Positions 1 through 11,412 of a stretch of DNA of 64,000 bases are shown here, piece after piece (position 1 is the first letter of the stretch; the number at the start of each line of letters is the position of its first letter). The notes beneath the pieces are model-generated. The model saw only the letters and a program-made list of their open reading frames with translations. It was not told the origin of the DNA and searched no databases. Location: the NCBI RefSeq assembly GCF_004514425.2, contig NZ_MYFN02000010.1:124001-188000 (forward strand), read 5' to 3'. The DNA comes from Shinella sumterensis. Lineage in GTDB: Bacteria; Pseudomonadota; Alphaproteobacteria; Rhizobiales; Rhizobiaceae. A program made the position numbers and the translations under genes.

Positions 1-225
1 TTCGGGACAGCCGTGATTGCGCTGGCGCTCGTCCTCACACCGGTGCTGTCCGCCAAGTCGGACAAGCGCATGATGGCGAACGTCCCCGATGAATTCGATA
101 TGATTTCGACCGGCTCCGTCCCGACGGACGGAACCAAGCGCTATACGGTGCGCCGCAGCGTGCTCCAGGAAATGCCCGGCGCCGTCTGCATTGTCAACGG
201 CGCGGGTGCCGGCAGCGGCTGCTGA
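1..225 (+). CDS. Hypothetical exported or anchored protein, 5'-truncated by the window edge
   Basis: The reading frame is open from base 1 and ends with TGA at 223-225, giving 74 visible residues; the true start lies upstream of the window. The visible N-terminus (FGTAVIALALVLTPVLSA) looks like the hydrophobic core and end of a signal peptide or membrane anchor. It is followed by a short polar domain with a 'TGSVPTDGTKRYTVRRS' stretch and a Gly-rich tail with two cysteines. The product is probably periplasmic. I recognise no domain. A GTG at 13 is in frame but is unlikely to be the start, because it would cut into the hydrophobic segment. It is 36 bases upstream of the Flp pilin gene and may share its transcript. 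Confidence 0.55.
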   Translation, partial: FGTAVIALALVLTPVLSAKSDKRMMANVPDEFDMISTGSVPTDGTKRYTVRRSVLQEMPGAVCIVNGAGAGSGC

Positions 226-261
226 CGGTACGTTCATGCGCAAGGGGCGCGGGGGAAGGGA

Positions 262-435
262 ATGATGACGAGACTGCTGAAATCGTTCCTCTCCGCCGAG
301 CATGGCGCAACCGCCGTGGAATACGGCCTGCTTGCCGCCCTCATCTCCGTCGGCATGCTCGCCGGCCTGGGCGCCTTCTCCGACACGCTCAACAACACCT
401 TCATGCTGCTCAGCGAGAAGATCGACCCCAAGTGA
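262..435 (+). CDS. Flp/Fap-type pilin, 57 residues
   Basis: This is a short gene for the major subunit of a type IVb (Flp/Tad) pilus. The sequence has a short positively charged leader, then the processing motif HG-ATAVEYG, with Glu at +5 and Tyr at +6 after the predicted prepilin peptidase cut following Gly. A long hydrophobic helix (LLAALISVGMLAGLGAF) follows, then a short polar tail. Length and layout are typical of Flp pilins. The start ATG at 262 follows a purine-rich ribosome binding site (gggggaaggga). No cpa/tad assembly genes are visible in this window, so the assembly machinery, if present, is encoded upstream of the window or elsewhere. The assignment is confident for family, not for a specific symbol. 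Confidence 0.88.
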   Translation: MMTRLLKSFLSAEHGATAVEYGLLAALISVGMLAGLGAFSDTLNNTFMLLSEKIDPK

Positions 436-450
436 GGGACAGGTCGAGGG

Positions 451-1317
451 TCAGCGACCCCCGCCCTGCTTGAGCGCATCCGCAAGCCGCATCGTCGCCG
501 AACCCGGCTTCAGCGGCTTCTGCTGGCTTTCATGCGGCGCCCAGCCCGAGACATAGATGATCGAAAAGGTCGCCCTGATCCGACCGTCGGGGTCCGAGAA
601 GCGTTCGGCATAGAGTTCGGCCGCGCGCAGCAGGACGCCGCGCGCCAGCGGCCGCCGGCTGCGGCCGGAAAGCGGGTTCGCCATGCCCATAGCACGCAGA
701 TCCTTCATCAGCGGAAAGATCGAATCGTAGCGCACCGTATAGGTTTCCTTGTCCGTCACCGGCAGCGCAAAGCCGCCGCGCTGGAGCAGGGCCCCGACAT
801 CCCGCACATCCGGAAACGGAATGACGCGCGGGCTGGCACCCCCGGAAATCTCGCTTTCGGCCGCGAGCAGTACTTCCCGTAGTTCCTGCAACGTGCCGCT
901 GCCGGGAATGGCCGCAAGGAAAAGGCCGTCCGGCTTCAGCGCCCGCCGGATCTGCACGAAAACGCCCGGCGTGTCGTTGGTGAGATGCAGCGCAAGCGGC
1001 GAGACGATGAGATTGACCGACTGCGGCTCAAGCGGAACCGTTTCCAGCGCTGCCAGCGTAACCGGCTCTCCCGCCGAAAAACGCCGGTCGCTCTCCACGC
1101 GTTCGATGGCATCGACCTTGCCGGTGCCGGCGATCGCCCGCGCCACGGCTCCGGTATGGCCATGCAGTTCGACCGCCTTCTCGAACCGGCGGTCTATCAC
1201 GCTCAACCGCTCGGCAAGCTCCTCCGCGACGATGTCGAGCAGGAAGTCCGCCGGGCCGCTGCGAAGCGCGCGCAACCGGTTGGTATCGATGAGGGCATGG
1301 TCGAAGAGCGTTTCCAT
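451..1317 (-). CDS. SAM-dependent methyltransferase, BioC/NDUFAF5-like
   Basis: This is a class I methyltransferase fold of about 288 residues. The glycine loop is divergent (AVELHGHTGAVARAI, about residues 47-61), and a post-motif 'NLIVSPLALHLTNDTPG' is followed by 'LKPDGLFLAAIPG'. The pattern is that of the alphaproteobacterial relatives of BioC and mitochondrial NDUFAF5. The human protein is a complex I assembly factor that hydroxylates an Arg of NDUFS7; the bacterial substrate is not known from sequence. I chose the ATG at 1317 over an upstream ATG at 1356: 1317 has an AGGA about ten bases upstream, and the longer form would run into the divergent comF promoter region. Confidence 0.75.
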   Translation of the reverse strand: METLFDHALIDTNRLRALRSGPADFLLDIVAEELAERLSVIDRRFEKAVELHGHTGAVARAIAGTGKVDAIERVESDRRFSAGEPVTLAALETVPLEPQSVNLIVSPLALHLTNDTPGVFVQIRRALKPDGLFLAAIPGSGTLQELREVLLAAESEISGGASPRVIPFPDVRDVGALLQRGGFALPVTDKETYTVRYDSIFPLMKDLRAMGMANPLSGRSRRPLARGVLLRAAELYAERFSDPDGRIRATFSIIYVSGWAPHESQQKPLKPGSATMRLADALKQGGGR

Positions 1318-1376
1318 TGGCGATCCTGTTCGGAATTCCTTCGCTTTGGCCGGCAAGTGCGACTATTGTCAACCGC

Positions 1377-2168
1377 ATGGGCGAAATAGAGGCCGAGGCA
1401 TTGCCGGCAATCCCGCTCCGGCAGGCCCTCGCCCGCCGGATGAAGGCCTTCGCTGGCGCGGCCCTCGACATCGTCTACCCGCCCGCCTGTGCGGGATGCG
1501 GCCTGCTGCTGGGCACGGGTGCAGGGCTTTGCGCGCATTGCTGGTCGCGGCTTGCGCTGATCGAGCGCCCCTATTGCGAAGTGCTCGGCACGCCCTTCTC
1601 CCATGATCTCGGCCCCGGCATCCTCAGCGCCGACGCCATCGCCCATCCTCCGCCGTTCGACCGGCTGCGGTCCGTCGCCCTCTATGACGACCTCGCCCGC
1701 ATTCTCGTGCATTCGCTGAAATATCGCGACCGCACGGACCTTGCGCCCATGATGGCGCAATGGATGCTACGCGCCGGCGACGGCACGATCGAGGCGGCCG
1801 ATGTGATCGTGCCGGTGCCGCTGCACCGCTTGCGGCTGGTCTGGCGCAAGTTCAACCAGGCGGCCGAACTCGCCCGCGCACTCGGCGCGCTCGCCGGCAG
1901 GCCGGTTCTCATCGATGCCGTGCGCCGCGTCAAACGCACCCGTCGCCAGATCGGTCTCAACCCGCGCGCCCGCGAGGAGAACGTGCGCGGCGCCTTCGCG
2001 ATCACCCCCGCGGGCCGTGAGGCCCTGTTCGGCAAGCGCGTCGTCCTGATCGACGATGTTTATACGACAGGCGCCACCATCGCCGCCGTCGCGCGCACGC
2101 TCAAGCGCGCGGGTGTTGCCGACATCACGGTTTTGACCTTTGCAAGGGCGCTTCCGGGACCTATATAA
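1377..2168 (+). CDS. comF: ComF family phosphoribosyltransferase-like protein
   Basis: The 263-residue protein has an N-terminal double zinc ribbon (Cys38, Cys41, Cys52, Cys55) and a C-terminal type I phosphoribosyltransferase fold. The PRPP-binding motif is VVLIDDVYTTGATI, about residues 222-235. ComF/GntX proteins are linked to DNA uptake or damage tolerance in several bacteria; their biochemical reaction is not settled. An in-frame ATG at 1317 would add 20 residues, but it coincides with the start of the divergent methyltransferase gene, so 1377 is preferred. The gene heads a same-strand run with grxC and a carbon-nitrogen hydrolase, an arrangement common in Rhizobiales. Confidence 0.85.
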   Translation: MGEIEAEALPAIPLRQALARRMKAFAGAALDIVYPPACAGCGLLLGTGAGLCAHCWSRLALIERPYCEVLGTPFSHDLGPGILSADAIAHPPPFDRLRSVALYDDLARILVHSLKYRDRTDLAPMMAQWMLRAGDGTIEAADVIVPVPLHRLRLVWRKFNQAAELARALGALAGRPVLIDAVRRVKRTRRQIGLNPRAREENVRGAFAITPAGREALFGKRVVLIDDVYTTGATIAAVARTLKRAGVADITVLTFARALPGPI

Positions 2169-2201
2169 AGCAAGGTTTTTCCAAGTGTTGGAGCAGAAAG
2201 C

Positions 2202-2459
2202 ATGGCCCCGGTCGTCATCTACACGCGTCAGTTCTGCGGCTATTGCAGCGCCGCGAAGAAACTTCTCGAGACGAAGGGCGTGGCCTACGAGGAGCATGAC
2301 GCGACCTATGCGCCGGATGTGCGCCAGGAGATGATCAAGCGCTCGAACGGCCGCAACACCTTCCCGCAGATCTTCATCGGCGAGCGCCATGTCGGCGGCT
2401 GCGACGATCTGCATGCCCTTGAGCGCGCCGGCGAACTCGACGCGCTTCTCGCTGCCTGA
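2202..2459 (+). CDS. grxC: Glutaredoxin 3
   Basis: This 85-residue cytosolic thiol-disulfide oxidoreductase has the dithiol active site Cys12-Gly-Tyr-Cys15. It also has the glutathione-binding 'TFPQIFIGERHVGGCDDL' segment with the cis-proline and the Gly-Gly-Cys-Asp-Asp turn. It reduces protein disulfides and protein-glutathione mixed disulfides using glutathione. Length and motifs match GrxC. It lies 33 bases after comF and 19 bases before the next gene, so it is probably co-transcribed. Confidence 0.95.
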   Translation: MAPVVIYTRQFCGYCSAAKKLLETKGVAYEEHDATYAPDVRQEMIKRSNGRNTFPQIFIGERHVGGCDDLHALERAGELDALLAA

Positions 2460-2478
2460 ACCGGCACAGGAGCCCGCC

Positions 2479-3336
2479 ATGACCGTGACGATCGCCGCCA
2501 TCCAGATGTGCTCGGGCACCGACCCGGTCCGCAACGTGGAGACGATGCAGCGCCTCGTGCGCGAGGCCGCCGCCAAGGGCGCCGTCTATGTCCAGACGCC
2601 GGAAATGACCGGCGCCATCCAGAAGGACCGCCAGGGCCTGCGTGCTATCCTGCGCCCGGAAGCCGATGACCTCGTGGTCGCGGCCGCCGCCGACCTTGCC
2701 CGCGACCTCGGCATCCACGTCCACGTCGGCTCCACGGCGATCGCACTCGCCGACGGCAAGGTCGCAAATCGCGGCTTCCTGTTTGGCCCGGATGGCGCGC
2801 GCATCTGCAGCTACGACAAGATCCACATGTTCGATGTCGATCTCGACAATGGCGAAAGCTGGCGCGAAAGCGCGGTCTACACGCCGGGCAGCATCGCCCG
2901 CATGGCGGATCTGCCCTTCGCAAGGCTCGGTTTCGCCATCTGCTACGACGTGCGCTTTCCCGAACTCTTCAAGGCCCAGGCCCAGGCCGGCGCCGAGATC
3001 ATCTCCGTGCCCGCCGCTTTCACGCGGCAGACGGGCGAGGCGCATTGGGAAACGCTGCTGCGCGCGCGTGCCATCGAGAACGGCGTTTACATCATTGCCG
3101 CCGCGCAGGCGGGTGTCCACGAGGATGGTCGTGAGACCTTCGGCCATTCCATGATCATCGATCCCTGGGGCCGCGTGCTCGCCGAGGCCGGCGGCACCGG
3201 CGAGGCCATCGTGCTTGCCGATATCGACACCGGCGCCGTGAAGGCCGCCCATGACCGCATTCCCAACCTGCGCAACGGACGGACCTTCACGCTCGAAACG
3301 ACCGCCGCCACCTCGAAGGGAGGCGTCGCCGCGTGA
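2479..3336 (+). CDS. Carbon-nitrogen hydrolase (nitrilase superfamily, Nit1/NIT2-like amidase)
   Basis: The 285-residue protein has the nitrilase-superfamily catalytic triad: Glu42 (TPEMTG), Lys114 (SYDKIHMFDVD) and Cys155 (AICYDVRFPE). The motif context fits the branch that contains Nit1/NIT2, which act on deaminated glutathione or omega-amides of 2-oxoacids; the exact substrate here is inferred. The frame is open upstream to 2389, but an AGGAG six bases before the ATG at 2479 supports that start. The gene sits between grxC and DUF1178, which fits a small-molecule repair or glutathione-side role. Its end overlaps the DUF1178 start (GTGA). Confidence 0.88.
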   Translation: MTVTIAAIQMCSGTDPVRNVETMQRLVREAAAKGAVYVQTPEMTGAIQKDRQGLRAILRPEADDLVVAAAADLARDLGIHVHVGSTAIALADGKVANRGFLFGPDGARICSYDKIHMFDVDLDNGESWRESAVYTPGSIARMADLPFARLGFAICYDVRFPELFKAQAQAGAEIISVPAAFTRQTGEAHWETLLRARAIENGVYIIAAAQAGVHEDGRETFGHSMIIDPWGRVLAEAGGTGEAIVLADIDTGAVKAAHDRIPNLRNGRTFTLETTAATSKGGVAA

Positions 3337-3761
3337 TCCGCTACGATCTCTCCTGCGACAACGGCCATCCCTTCGAGGGTTGGTTCGGCTCGGCGGACGA
3401 CTTCGACCGCCAGCAGAAGATGGCGCTGGTCTCCTGCCCCGTGTGTAACTCCACCCATGTCGCCAAGCGCCTCATGGCCCCTTCCGTGTCGACCGCCCGC
3501 AAGAAGGAGCGTCGCCAGGAAATGGTGATGCAGGCGGGCCAGAAGGAAATGATCGCCAAGCTGCGGGAGATCGTTTCGACGATCCGTGCCAATTCCGAGG
3601 ATGTCGGGGAGCGCTTTCCCGAGGAAGCCCGCAAGATCCACTACGGCGAGGCGGAACAGCGGGGCCTCATCGGCCAGGCGACGCTGGACGAGGTCCGCGA
3701 CCTCCTGGAAGAGGGCGTCGAGATCGCGCCGCTCCCCGTGCTGCCCGACGACACGAACTGA
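3333..3761 (+). CDS. DUF1178 family zinc-ribbon protein
   Basis: The 142-residue protein starts at GTG 3333, inside the stop of the preceding hydrolase gene, so translation is likely coupled. The N-terminus has a zinc-ribbon-like pattern: Cys8-Asp-Asn-Gly-His, then CPVC near residues 35-38 after the 'GWFGSADDF' segment typical of DUF1178. The rest is a charged helical region and an acidic C-terminus (EEARKIHYGEAEQRGLIG). DUF1178 has no established function; it is usually found beside glutaredoxin and nitrilase genes in alphaproteobacteria, as here. Confidence 0.88.
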   Translation: MIRYDLSCDNGHPFEGWFGSADDFDRQQKMALVSCPVCNSTHVAKRLMAPSVSTARKKERRQEMVMQAGQKEMIAKLREIVSTIRANSEDVGERFPEEARKIHYGEAEQRGLIGQATLDEVRDLLEEGVEIAPLPVLPDDTN

Positions 3762-4339
3762 TGCGCGGCCACCATCTCGCCGTCTACAACTTCGGCATTC
3801 ATGTCGATGAATACGAAAGCGACCGCGTCACGGGCTTTCGCCTGCGCGAGCCCTTCAATTTCGAGGCGGCGAGCCGGGCGGAAGGCTATATCGGCCGTTC
3901 GGGCTATGACGAGGTGCCGGGGCCTGAAAGCTGGGGCGAGAAGGTCTATCCCCGCTTCCTCGCCGGCAGCGGGTTCGAAGACGCGCCGTCATCGCTGTCC
4001 CTCTGGTCCAGCCTCGAAAGCCTTATGGCCTTCACCTATGACGGCGTGCATGCCGATGCGCTCAAGCACGCCCGCAACTGGAACCAGAGGCAGGCCTGGC
4101 CGGCTCTGGTGCTCTGGTGGGTGAAGGAAGGCGCACGGCCGGTTTGGGCGGATGGGGCGGAACGTCTGGAACATCTCGCGGATCATGGCCCGACACCCCG
4201 CGCCTTCACCTTCAAGAAACCGTTCTGTCCCGATGGCGAGCCCGTCGTGATCGATAGGGATCGGGTGAAGGCCATCGGTGCGCGCAACGCCGTGGGGCAG
4301 CGGGACCTGCTCGCCGCCGTGCGGCTGCTGGAGCCCTGA
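3761..4339 (+). CDS. DUF3291 domain-containing protein
   Basis: The 192-residue protein shares one base with the preceding stop (TGATG). It has the features of DUF3291, a dimeric alpha/beta-barrel fold related to antibiotic-biosynthesis monooxygenases: LAVYNFG at the N-terminus, then SLWSSLESLMAFTYDGVHAD, LWWVKEGARPVW, and 'HGPTPRAFTFKKPF' near the C-terminus. The role is unknown; the family may bind small hydrophobic molecules. The gene ends one base before the stop of the convergent ubiG, so the two transcription units meet with no spacer. Confidence 0.8.
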   Translation: MRGHHLAVYNFGIHVDEYESDRVTGFRLREPFNFEAASRAEGYIGRSGYDEVPGPESWGEKVYPRFLAGSGFEDAPSSLSLWSSLESLMAFTYDGVHADALKHARNWNQRQAWPALVLWWVKEGARPVWADGAERLEHLADHGPTPRAFTFKKPFCPDGEPVVIDRDRVKAIGARNAVGQRDLLAAVRLLEP

Positions 4340-5086
4340 TCAGGCCGGCCGGCGCGCCACCAGCATGTAGTTGACGTCCATGTCCTTGGACAGGTTCCAC
4401 TGGTTCAGCAGCGGGTTGAAGAAAACGCCCGTTCGGTCGGTCACGGTGAGGCCCGACGCCGTCAGCGGTTTTTCGATCTCCTCCGGGCGCACCAGCTTTT
4501 CATATTGATGCGTGCCACGTGGCAGCCAGCGCAGCACGTTCTCCGCCGCGAAGATCGCCAGCGCCGCGGCCTTCAGCGTCCGGTTGATCGTCGCAACGAA
4601 GGTCATGCCGCCCGGCCGCACCATGGAGGCGCAGGTCGTGAGGAAGAAATCGACATCGGAAACGTGCTCGACCACCTCCATGTTCAGCACGACATCGAAG
4701 GTCTCGCCGGCCTCTGCCAGCGCCTCGGCCGTCACCGCGCGATAGTCGACCGTAACGCCGTTTCCGGCCGCATGGGCCTTCGCGATACCGATGTTCTTTT
4801 CCGAGGCATCCGCGCCCAGCACCTCCGCGCCCATGCGCGCCATCGGCTCGGAAAGCAGCCCGCCGCCGCAGCCGATATCGAGGATGCGCAGGCCCTCCAG
4901 CGGGCGATGGGCCTGCGGGTCGCGGCCGAACTGCGCCGAGACGAGATCGCGGATATAGGCGAGCCGCACCGGGTTGAACTTGTGCAGCGGACGGAACTTG
5001 CCGGTGGGGTCCCACCACTCCGCCGCCATCGCGGAAAAGCGGTCGACTTCCGCCTGGTCGATCGTCGTGCGGGCTGCCTCGCTCAT
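4340..5086 (-). CDS. ubiG: Ubiquinone biosynthesis O-methyltransferase UbiG
   Basis: The 248-residue SAM-dependent methyltransferase carries out both O-methylation steps of ubiquinone synthesis. Motif I is [14 protein letters not shown] (about residues 68-81). Other family marks are [22 protein letters not shown] at the N-terminus, 'LNMEVVEHV', and the C-terminal [11 protein letters not shown] chose the ATG at 5086, which has AAGGAG at a good distance; the longer frame from 5146 lacks a good site. The protein is expected at the cytosolic face of the membrane, where Coq-type intermediates are found. It faces DUF3291 tail to tail. Confidence 0.96.
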   Translation of the reverse strand: MSEAARTTIDQAEVDRFSAMAAEWWDPTGKFRPLHKFNPVRLAYIRDLVSAQFGRDPQAHRPLEGLRILDIGCGGGLLSEPMARMGAEVLGADASEKNIGIAKAHAAGNGVTVDYRAVTAEALAEAGETFDVVLNMEVVEHVSDVDFFLTTCASMVRPGGMTFVATINRTLKAAALAIFAAENVLRWLPRGTHQYEKLVRPEEIEKPLTASGLTVTDRTGVFFNPLLNQWNLSKDMDVNYMLVARRPA

Positions 5087-5182
5087 GGCCGTCTCCTTCG
5101 CGTGGATCTGTACCCGTGAAGTCGTCCTCCCGGCCCAAGATGTCAAGAGGACGATATGAAGCGCCCTTGCGGGGCCACGGCC

Positions 5183-6610
5183 TCAGCCGCGGCCGAACTC
5201 GTCCTCGATGCGGATGATATCGTCCTCGCCGAGATAGGATCCGGTCTGTACCTCGATCAGTTCCAGGAGGATCTTGCCGGGATTGGCGAGCCGGTGCAGC
5301 TCGCCCTGCGGGATATAGACCGACTCGTTTTCCCTGAGCGCGATGGTCTTGTCGCCGATCGTCACCTCGGCGGTACCGCGCACCACGATCCAGTGCTCGG
5401 AGCGGTGGTGGTGCTTTTGCAGGGAGAGCCGCTTGCCCGGCGTGACGAACAGGCGCTTCACCTGGAAACGCTCGCCGTTCAGCACGGACGTATAACCGCC
5501 CCACGGACGGTAGGCTGTCGGGTGGGTCTCCGTCAGCTTCTGCGTCTTGGGCAGGCTGGCAAGCTGCTTGACGAGCTTGCCGACATTCTGGCTGTCCTCC
5601 AGCCGGCCGACATAGACCGCATCCTCACTGGCCACGACGGCGATGTCGTCCAGCCCCTGCACCGCCACGTGAATGTCACGCGAGATGATCAGCGAATTGC
5701 GTGTATCGAGCACCGTCGTGCTGCCGTCGGCCACATTGCCGGCCTCGTCCCGCTGCCCGATCTTCCACACCGAATCCCAGCTGCCGAGATCCGACCAGGA
5801 AATCGGCGAGGGAACGACGGCCGCGATGGGCGTCTTCTCGAAGATCGCGTAATCGATGGAGATATCCGGCGCACGCGTGAAGGCCGCCTCGTCGAGCCGT
5901 TCGAAATCGAGATCGTGCTGCGCCTTGTCCACGGCCTCCTGCGCGGCCGCAAGAACTTCGGGTGCGTATTGCTGGAGTTCGCGCAGGAAAAGCCCGACAG
6001 GCAGCATGAACATGCCGGAGTTCCAGAGATAGCCGCCCGCCGAAAGCATTTCGACAGCCCTTTCGCGATCCGGCTTTTCGACGAAGCGATGCACGGCGTT
6101 GGCGCCATTGCCGAGGTCTTCGCCGATCTCGATGTAGCCGTAGCCGGTCGCAGGCTCGTTCGGCGTGATGCCGAATGTCACCAGCCGTCCCGCTCTGGCA
6201 GCGACCGCCGCCTTGTCGATACAGCCGAAATAGGTGGAATCGGCGTTGATCTCGTGGTCGGAGGCAAGCACCTGCATGAGCGCCTCCTCGCCGTACTTGC
6301 GCAGGACCACCGTCGCGGCCGCGGCGAGCGCCGGCGCCGTGTTGCGCGCCACCGGCTCCAGCAGGATGGATGCGAGCGAAACGCCCGCCGTGCGCGCCTG
6401 TTCGGCCACGAGAAAGCGGAAATCGCTGTTCGTGATCACGACGGCCGGCTCATAGCGCGCCGTGTCCGAGACCCGCGCCAGCGTCCGCTGGAAAAGCGTC
6501 GTCTCACCGAGGAATTCGAGGAACTGCTTGGGAGCCGATGCGCGTGACAGCGGCCACAGGCGGGTGCCCTTGCCGCCGGCCATGATTACGGGCACGATCT
6601 TGCTGCTCAT
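5183..6610 (-). CDS. manC: Bifunctional mannose-1-phosphate guanylyltransferase / mannose-6-phosphate isomerase
   Basis: The 475-residue protein has the nucleotidyltransferase signature AGGKGTRLWPLSR near the N-terminus and the sugar-binding VEKPD segment in the middle. A C-terminal cupin (about 360-475) carries 'HHHRSEHWIVVRGTAEVTI' and YIPQGELHRL, characteristic of the type II phosphomannose isomerase domain. It makes GDP-mannose for surface polysaccharides. Length matches ManC/CpsB/NoeJ proteins. It stands alone here, not in a polysaccharide cluster. An imperfect GC-rich inverted repeat spans its stop codon (5173-5194) and might serve as a weak terminator. Confidence 0.93.
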   Translation of the reverse strand: MSSKIVPVIMAGGKGTRLWPLSRASAPKQFLEFLGETTLFQRTLARVSDTARYEPAVVITNSDFRFLVAEQARTAGVSLASILLEPVARNTAPALAAAATVVLRKYGEEALMQVLASDHEINADSTYFGCIDKAAVAARAGRLVTFGITPNEPATGYGYIEIGEDLGNGANAVHRFVEKPDRERAVEMLSAGGYLWNSGMFMLPVGLFLRELQQYAPEVLAAAQEAVDKAQHDLDFERLDEAAFTRAPDISIDYAIFEKTPIAAVVPSPISWSDLGSWDSVWKIGQRDEAGNVADGSTTVLDTRNSLIISRDIHVAVQGLDDIAVVASEDAVYVGRLEDSQNVGKLVKQLASLPKTQKLTETHPTAYRPWGGYTSVLNGERFQVKRLFVTPGKRLSLQKHHHRSEHWIVVRGTAEVTIGDKTIALRENESVYIPQGELHRLANPGKILLELIEVQTGSYLGEDDIIRIEDEFGRG

Positions 6611-6729
6611 TGTTCCTCACCATGACGCCATGGCCCCCAACCCCGGCGGGCCGTCCTGCGGGATATCTTTCTTAATGGTCGCCGGCGCAAACAGCAAATG
6701 CCACAACCGCAACGCCGGATGACCGCAAC

Positions 6730-6752
6730 AAAAAACCCGCCGGAGGCGGGTT
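6730..6752 (-). terminator. Intrinsic terminator of the atp operon
   Basis: A perfect 8-bp stem (aacccgcc / ggcgggtt, 6734-6741 with 6745-6752) and a 3-base loop are followed on the minus strand by a run of six T (A-run 6730-6735 on the plus strand). It lies about 25 bases past the atpC stop, the expected place for the end of atpHAGDC. Confidence 0.88.
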
Positions 6753-6777
6753 CGATGCGCAGCGATAAACGCGGGCG

Positions 6778-7185
6778 TCAGGCGGGAACGACGATGCCGC
6801 GCAGCGTGGTGAGCTCCGCGAGATAGCTCTCGATGCCGAACTTGTGTTCGTCCGTCGTTGCCTGCGCCAGCTCGGTACGGGCCGCCTCGACGCGCCGCGT
6901 AATCTGATCGACGTTGAAGTCGTCGACATGAACGGCGGATTCGGCGAGCAGCGTGCAGCCGGTCGGAATGATATCCGCGAAACCGCCGAAGACCACAAAG
7001 CGGTCCTTCCTGCCGTCCGCGAACTTCACGGTGACGACACCCGGCTTGATCGTCGTCATGGTCGGCGCGTGGTTGGCCATGACGGTCATCTCGCCCTCGG
7101 TCGCCGGGATGACGACTTCGCTGACGCTGCCGGAAACCAGCAGGCGCTCGGGAGAAACGAGTTCAAAGTTGAAGTTGTCAGCCAT
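6778..7185 (-). CDS. atpC: F1 ATP synthase subunit epsilon
   Basis: The 135-residue subunit of the F1 central stalk has the N-terminal beta-sandwich segment (NFELVSPERLLVSGSVSEVVIPATEG), 'MANHAPTMTTIKPGVV' and a C-terminal helical hairpin. It is the last gene of atpHAGDC, 74 bases after atpD and just before the terminator. The start could be ATG 7185 (MADNF) or ATG 7191 (MVMADNF); I prefer 7185 because MADNF fits homologues, but neither has a strong ribosome binding site. Confidence 0.95.
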   Translation of the reverse strand: MADNFNFELVSPERLLVSGSVSEVVIPATEGEMTVMANHAPTMTTIKPGVVTVKFADGRKDRFVVFGGFADIIPTGCTLLAESAVHVDDFNVDQITRRVEAARTELAQATTDEHKFGIESYLAELTTLRGIVVPA

Positions 7186-7259
7186 GACCATTCACTTTTT
7201 CTGATTTCATACGGCCGGGAAGATTGGCGGGCGCGCCCATCGGGCGCCCGCCAAAAACA

Positions 7260-9766
<2,507 letters not shown>

Positions 9767-9882
9767 CCGTTTTCCGTCCTGTAGCACGATCTCCCGGACA
9801 GGTGTCGGGGATGGTCATGCGTCAAATCCAAAAGCTCGGAGCACCTGCGCGCCTTGGGCGCGCAGGGCTGGAACCGTCAGCC

Positions 9883-11412
9883 TCAGCCGAAGGTTTTGGC
9901 GAAGGTGTCGAGAGCAGCCTTGAGCTTGCCCTTCGTGTCGTCGCTGATCGCCTTGTCGGTGCGGATGGTGTCGAGGATCGCCTTGCCTTCCGAGCGGAAG
10001 TAGGCGAGCAGACCCTGCTCGAACTTGCCGACGTCGGAGACGGCGATCTTGTCGAGGTAGCCGTTCACGCCAGCGAAGATCACCACGACCTGCTCTTCCG
10101 TCTTCAGCGGCGAGAACTGCGGCTGCTTCAGGAGTTCGGTCAGGCGGGCACCGCGGTTCAGCAGGCGCTGCGTTGCGGCATCGAGGTCCGAGCCGAACTG
10201 GGCGAAGGCTGCCATTTCGCGATACTGGGCAAGTTCGCCCTTGATCGAGCCGGCGACCTGCTTCATCGCCTTGATCTGTGCGGACGAGCCGACGCGGGAA
10301 ACCGACAGACCAACGTTAACGGCCGGGCGGATACCCTGGTAGAACAGGTCCGTCTCAAGGAAGATCTGGCCGTCGGTGATCGAGATCACGTTGGTCGGGA
10401 TGAACGCCGAAACGTCGTTGCCCTGGGTTTCGATGACCGGCAGAGCCGTCAGCGAGCCAGCGCCCATGTCATCGTTGAGCTTCGCAGCGCGCTCGAGGAG
10501 ACGCGAGTGCAGGTAGAAAACGTCGCCCGGATAGGCTTCGCGGCCCGGCGGGCGGCGCAGCAGCAGCGACATCTGGCGGTAGGAAACGGCCTGCTTGGAA
10601 AGGTCGTCGTAGCCGATCAGGGCGTGCTGGCCGTTGTCACGGAAGTATTCGCCCATCGCGCAACCGGCGAACGGTGCGAGATACTGCATCGGCGCCGGGT
10701 CGGACGCCGTTGCGGCCACGATGATCGAGTACTGGAGAGCGCCGCGCTCTTCGAGAACCTTCACGAACTGGGCAACGGTCGAACGCTTCTGGCCGATAGC
10801 GACATAGACGCAGTACAGCTTGTCGCCGTCGGGGCCGTTGTCGTGGATGGCCTTCTGGTTCAGGATCGTGTCCAGAATGATGGCGGTCTTGCCGGTCTGG
10901 CGGTCGCCGATGACGAGCTCGCGCTGGCCGCGGCCGACCGGGATGAGGGCGTCGATGGCCTTGAGGCCGGTCGACATCGGCTCGTGAACCGACTTGCGCG
11001 GAATGATGCCGGGAGCCTTGACGTCAACGCGGGCGCGCTTGGCGGCGTTGATCGGGCCCTTGCCGTCGATCGGGTTACCGAGCGCGTCGACGACGCGGCC
11101 GAGCAGTTCCGGACCGACCGGAACGTCAACGATGGCGCCGGTCCGCTTGACGGTGTCGCCTTCCTTGATGTCACGGTCCGAACCGAAGATCACGACACCG
11201 ACGTTGTCGCTTTCCAGGTTCAGCGCCATCCCGCGGATACCGCCGGGGAATTCGACCATTTCACCAGCCTGAACGTTGTCGAGGCCGTAAACGCGGGCGA
11301 TACCGTCACCGACGGAGAGCACCTGGCCGACTTCAGAGACTTCCGCCTCTTTGCCGAAATTTTTGATCTGATCTTTGAGAATTGCGGAAATTTCCGCGGC
11401 GCGGATATCCAT
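9883..11412 (-). CDS. atpA: F1 ATP synthase subunit alpha
   Basis: The 509-residue non-catalytic subunit has Walker A GDRQTGKT, the signature '[17 protein letters not shown]' and the N-terminal '[20 protein letters not shown]' that contacts delta. Length is standard. Its ATG overlaps the atpH stop by one base (TGATG), so translation is coupled. Confidence 0.98.
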   Translation of the reverse strand: MDIRAAEISAILKDQIKNFGKEAEVSEVGQVLSVGDGIARVYGLDNVQAGEMVEFPGGIRGMALNLESDNVGVVIFGSDRDIKEGDTVKRTGAIVDVPVGPELLGRVVDALGNPIDGKGPINAAKRARVDVKAPGIIPRKSVHEPMSTGLKAIDALIPVGRGQRELVIGDRQTGKTAIILDTILNQKAIHDNGPDGDKLYCVYVAIGQKRSTVAQFVKVLEERGALQYSIIVAATASDPAPMQYLAPFAGCAMGEYFRDNGQHALIGYDDLSKQAVSYRQMSLLLRRPPGREAYPGDVFYLHSRLLERAAKLNDDMGAGSLTALPVIETQGNDVSAFIPTNVISITDGQIFLETDLFYQGIRPAVNVGLSVSRVGSSAQIKAMKQVAGSIKGELAQYREMAAFAQFGSDLDAATQRLLNRGARLTELLKQPQFSPLKTEEQVVVIFAGVNGYLDKIAVSDVGKFEQGLLAYFRSEGKAILDTIRTDKAISDDTKGKLKAALDTFAKTFG

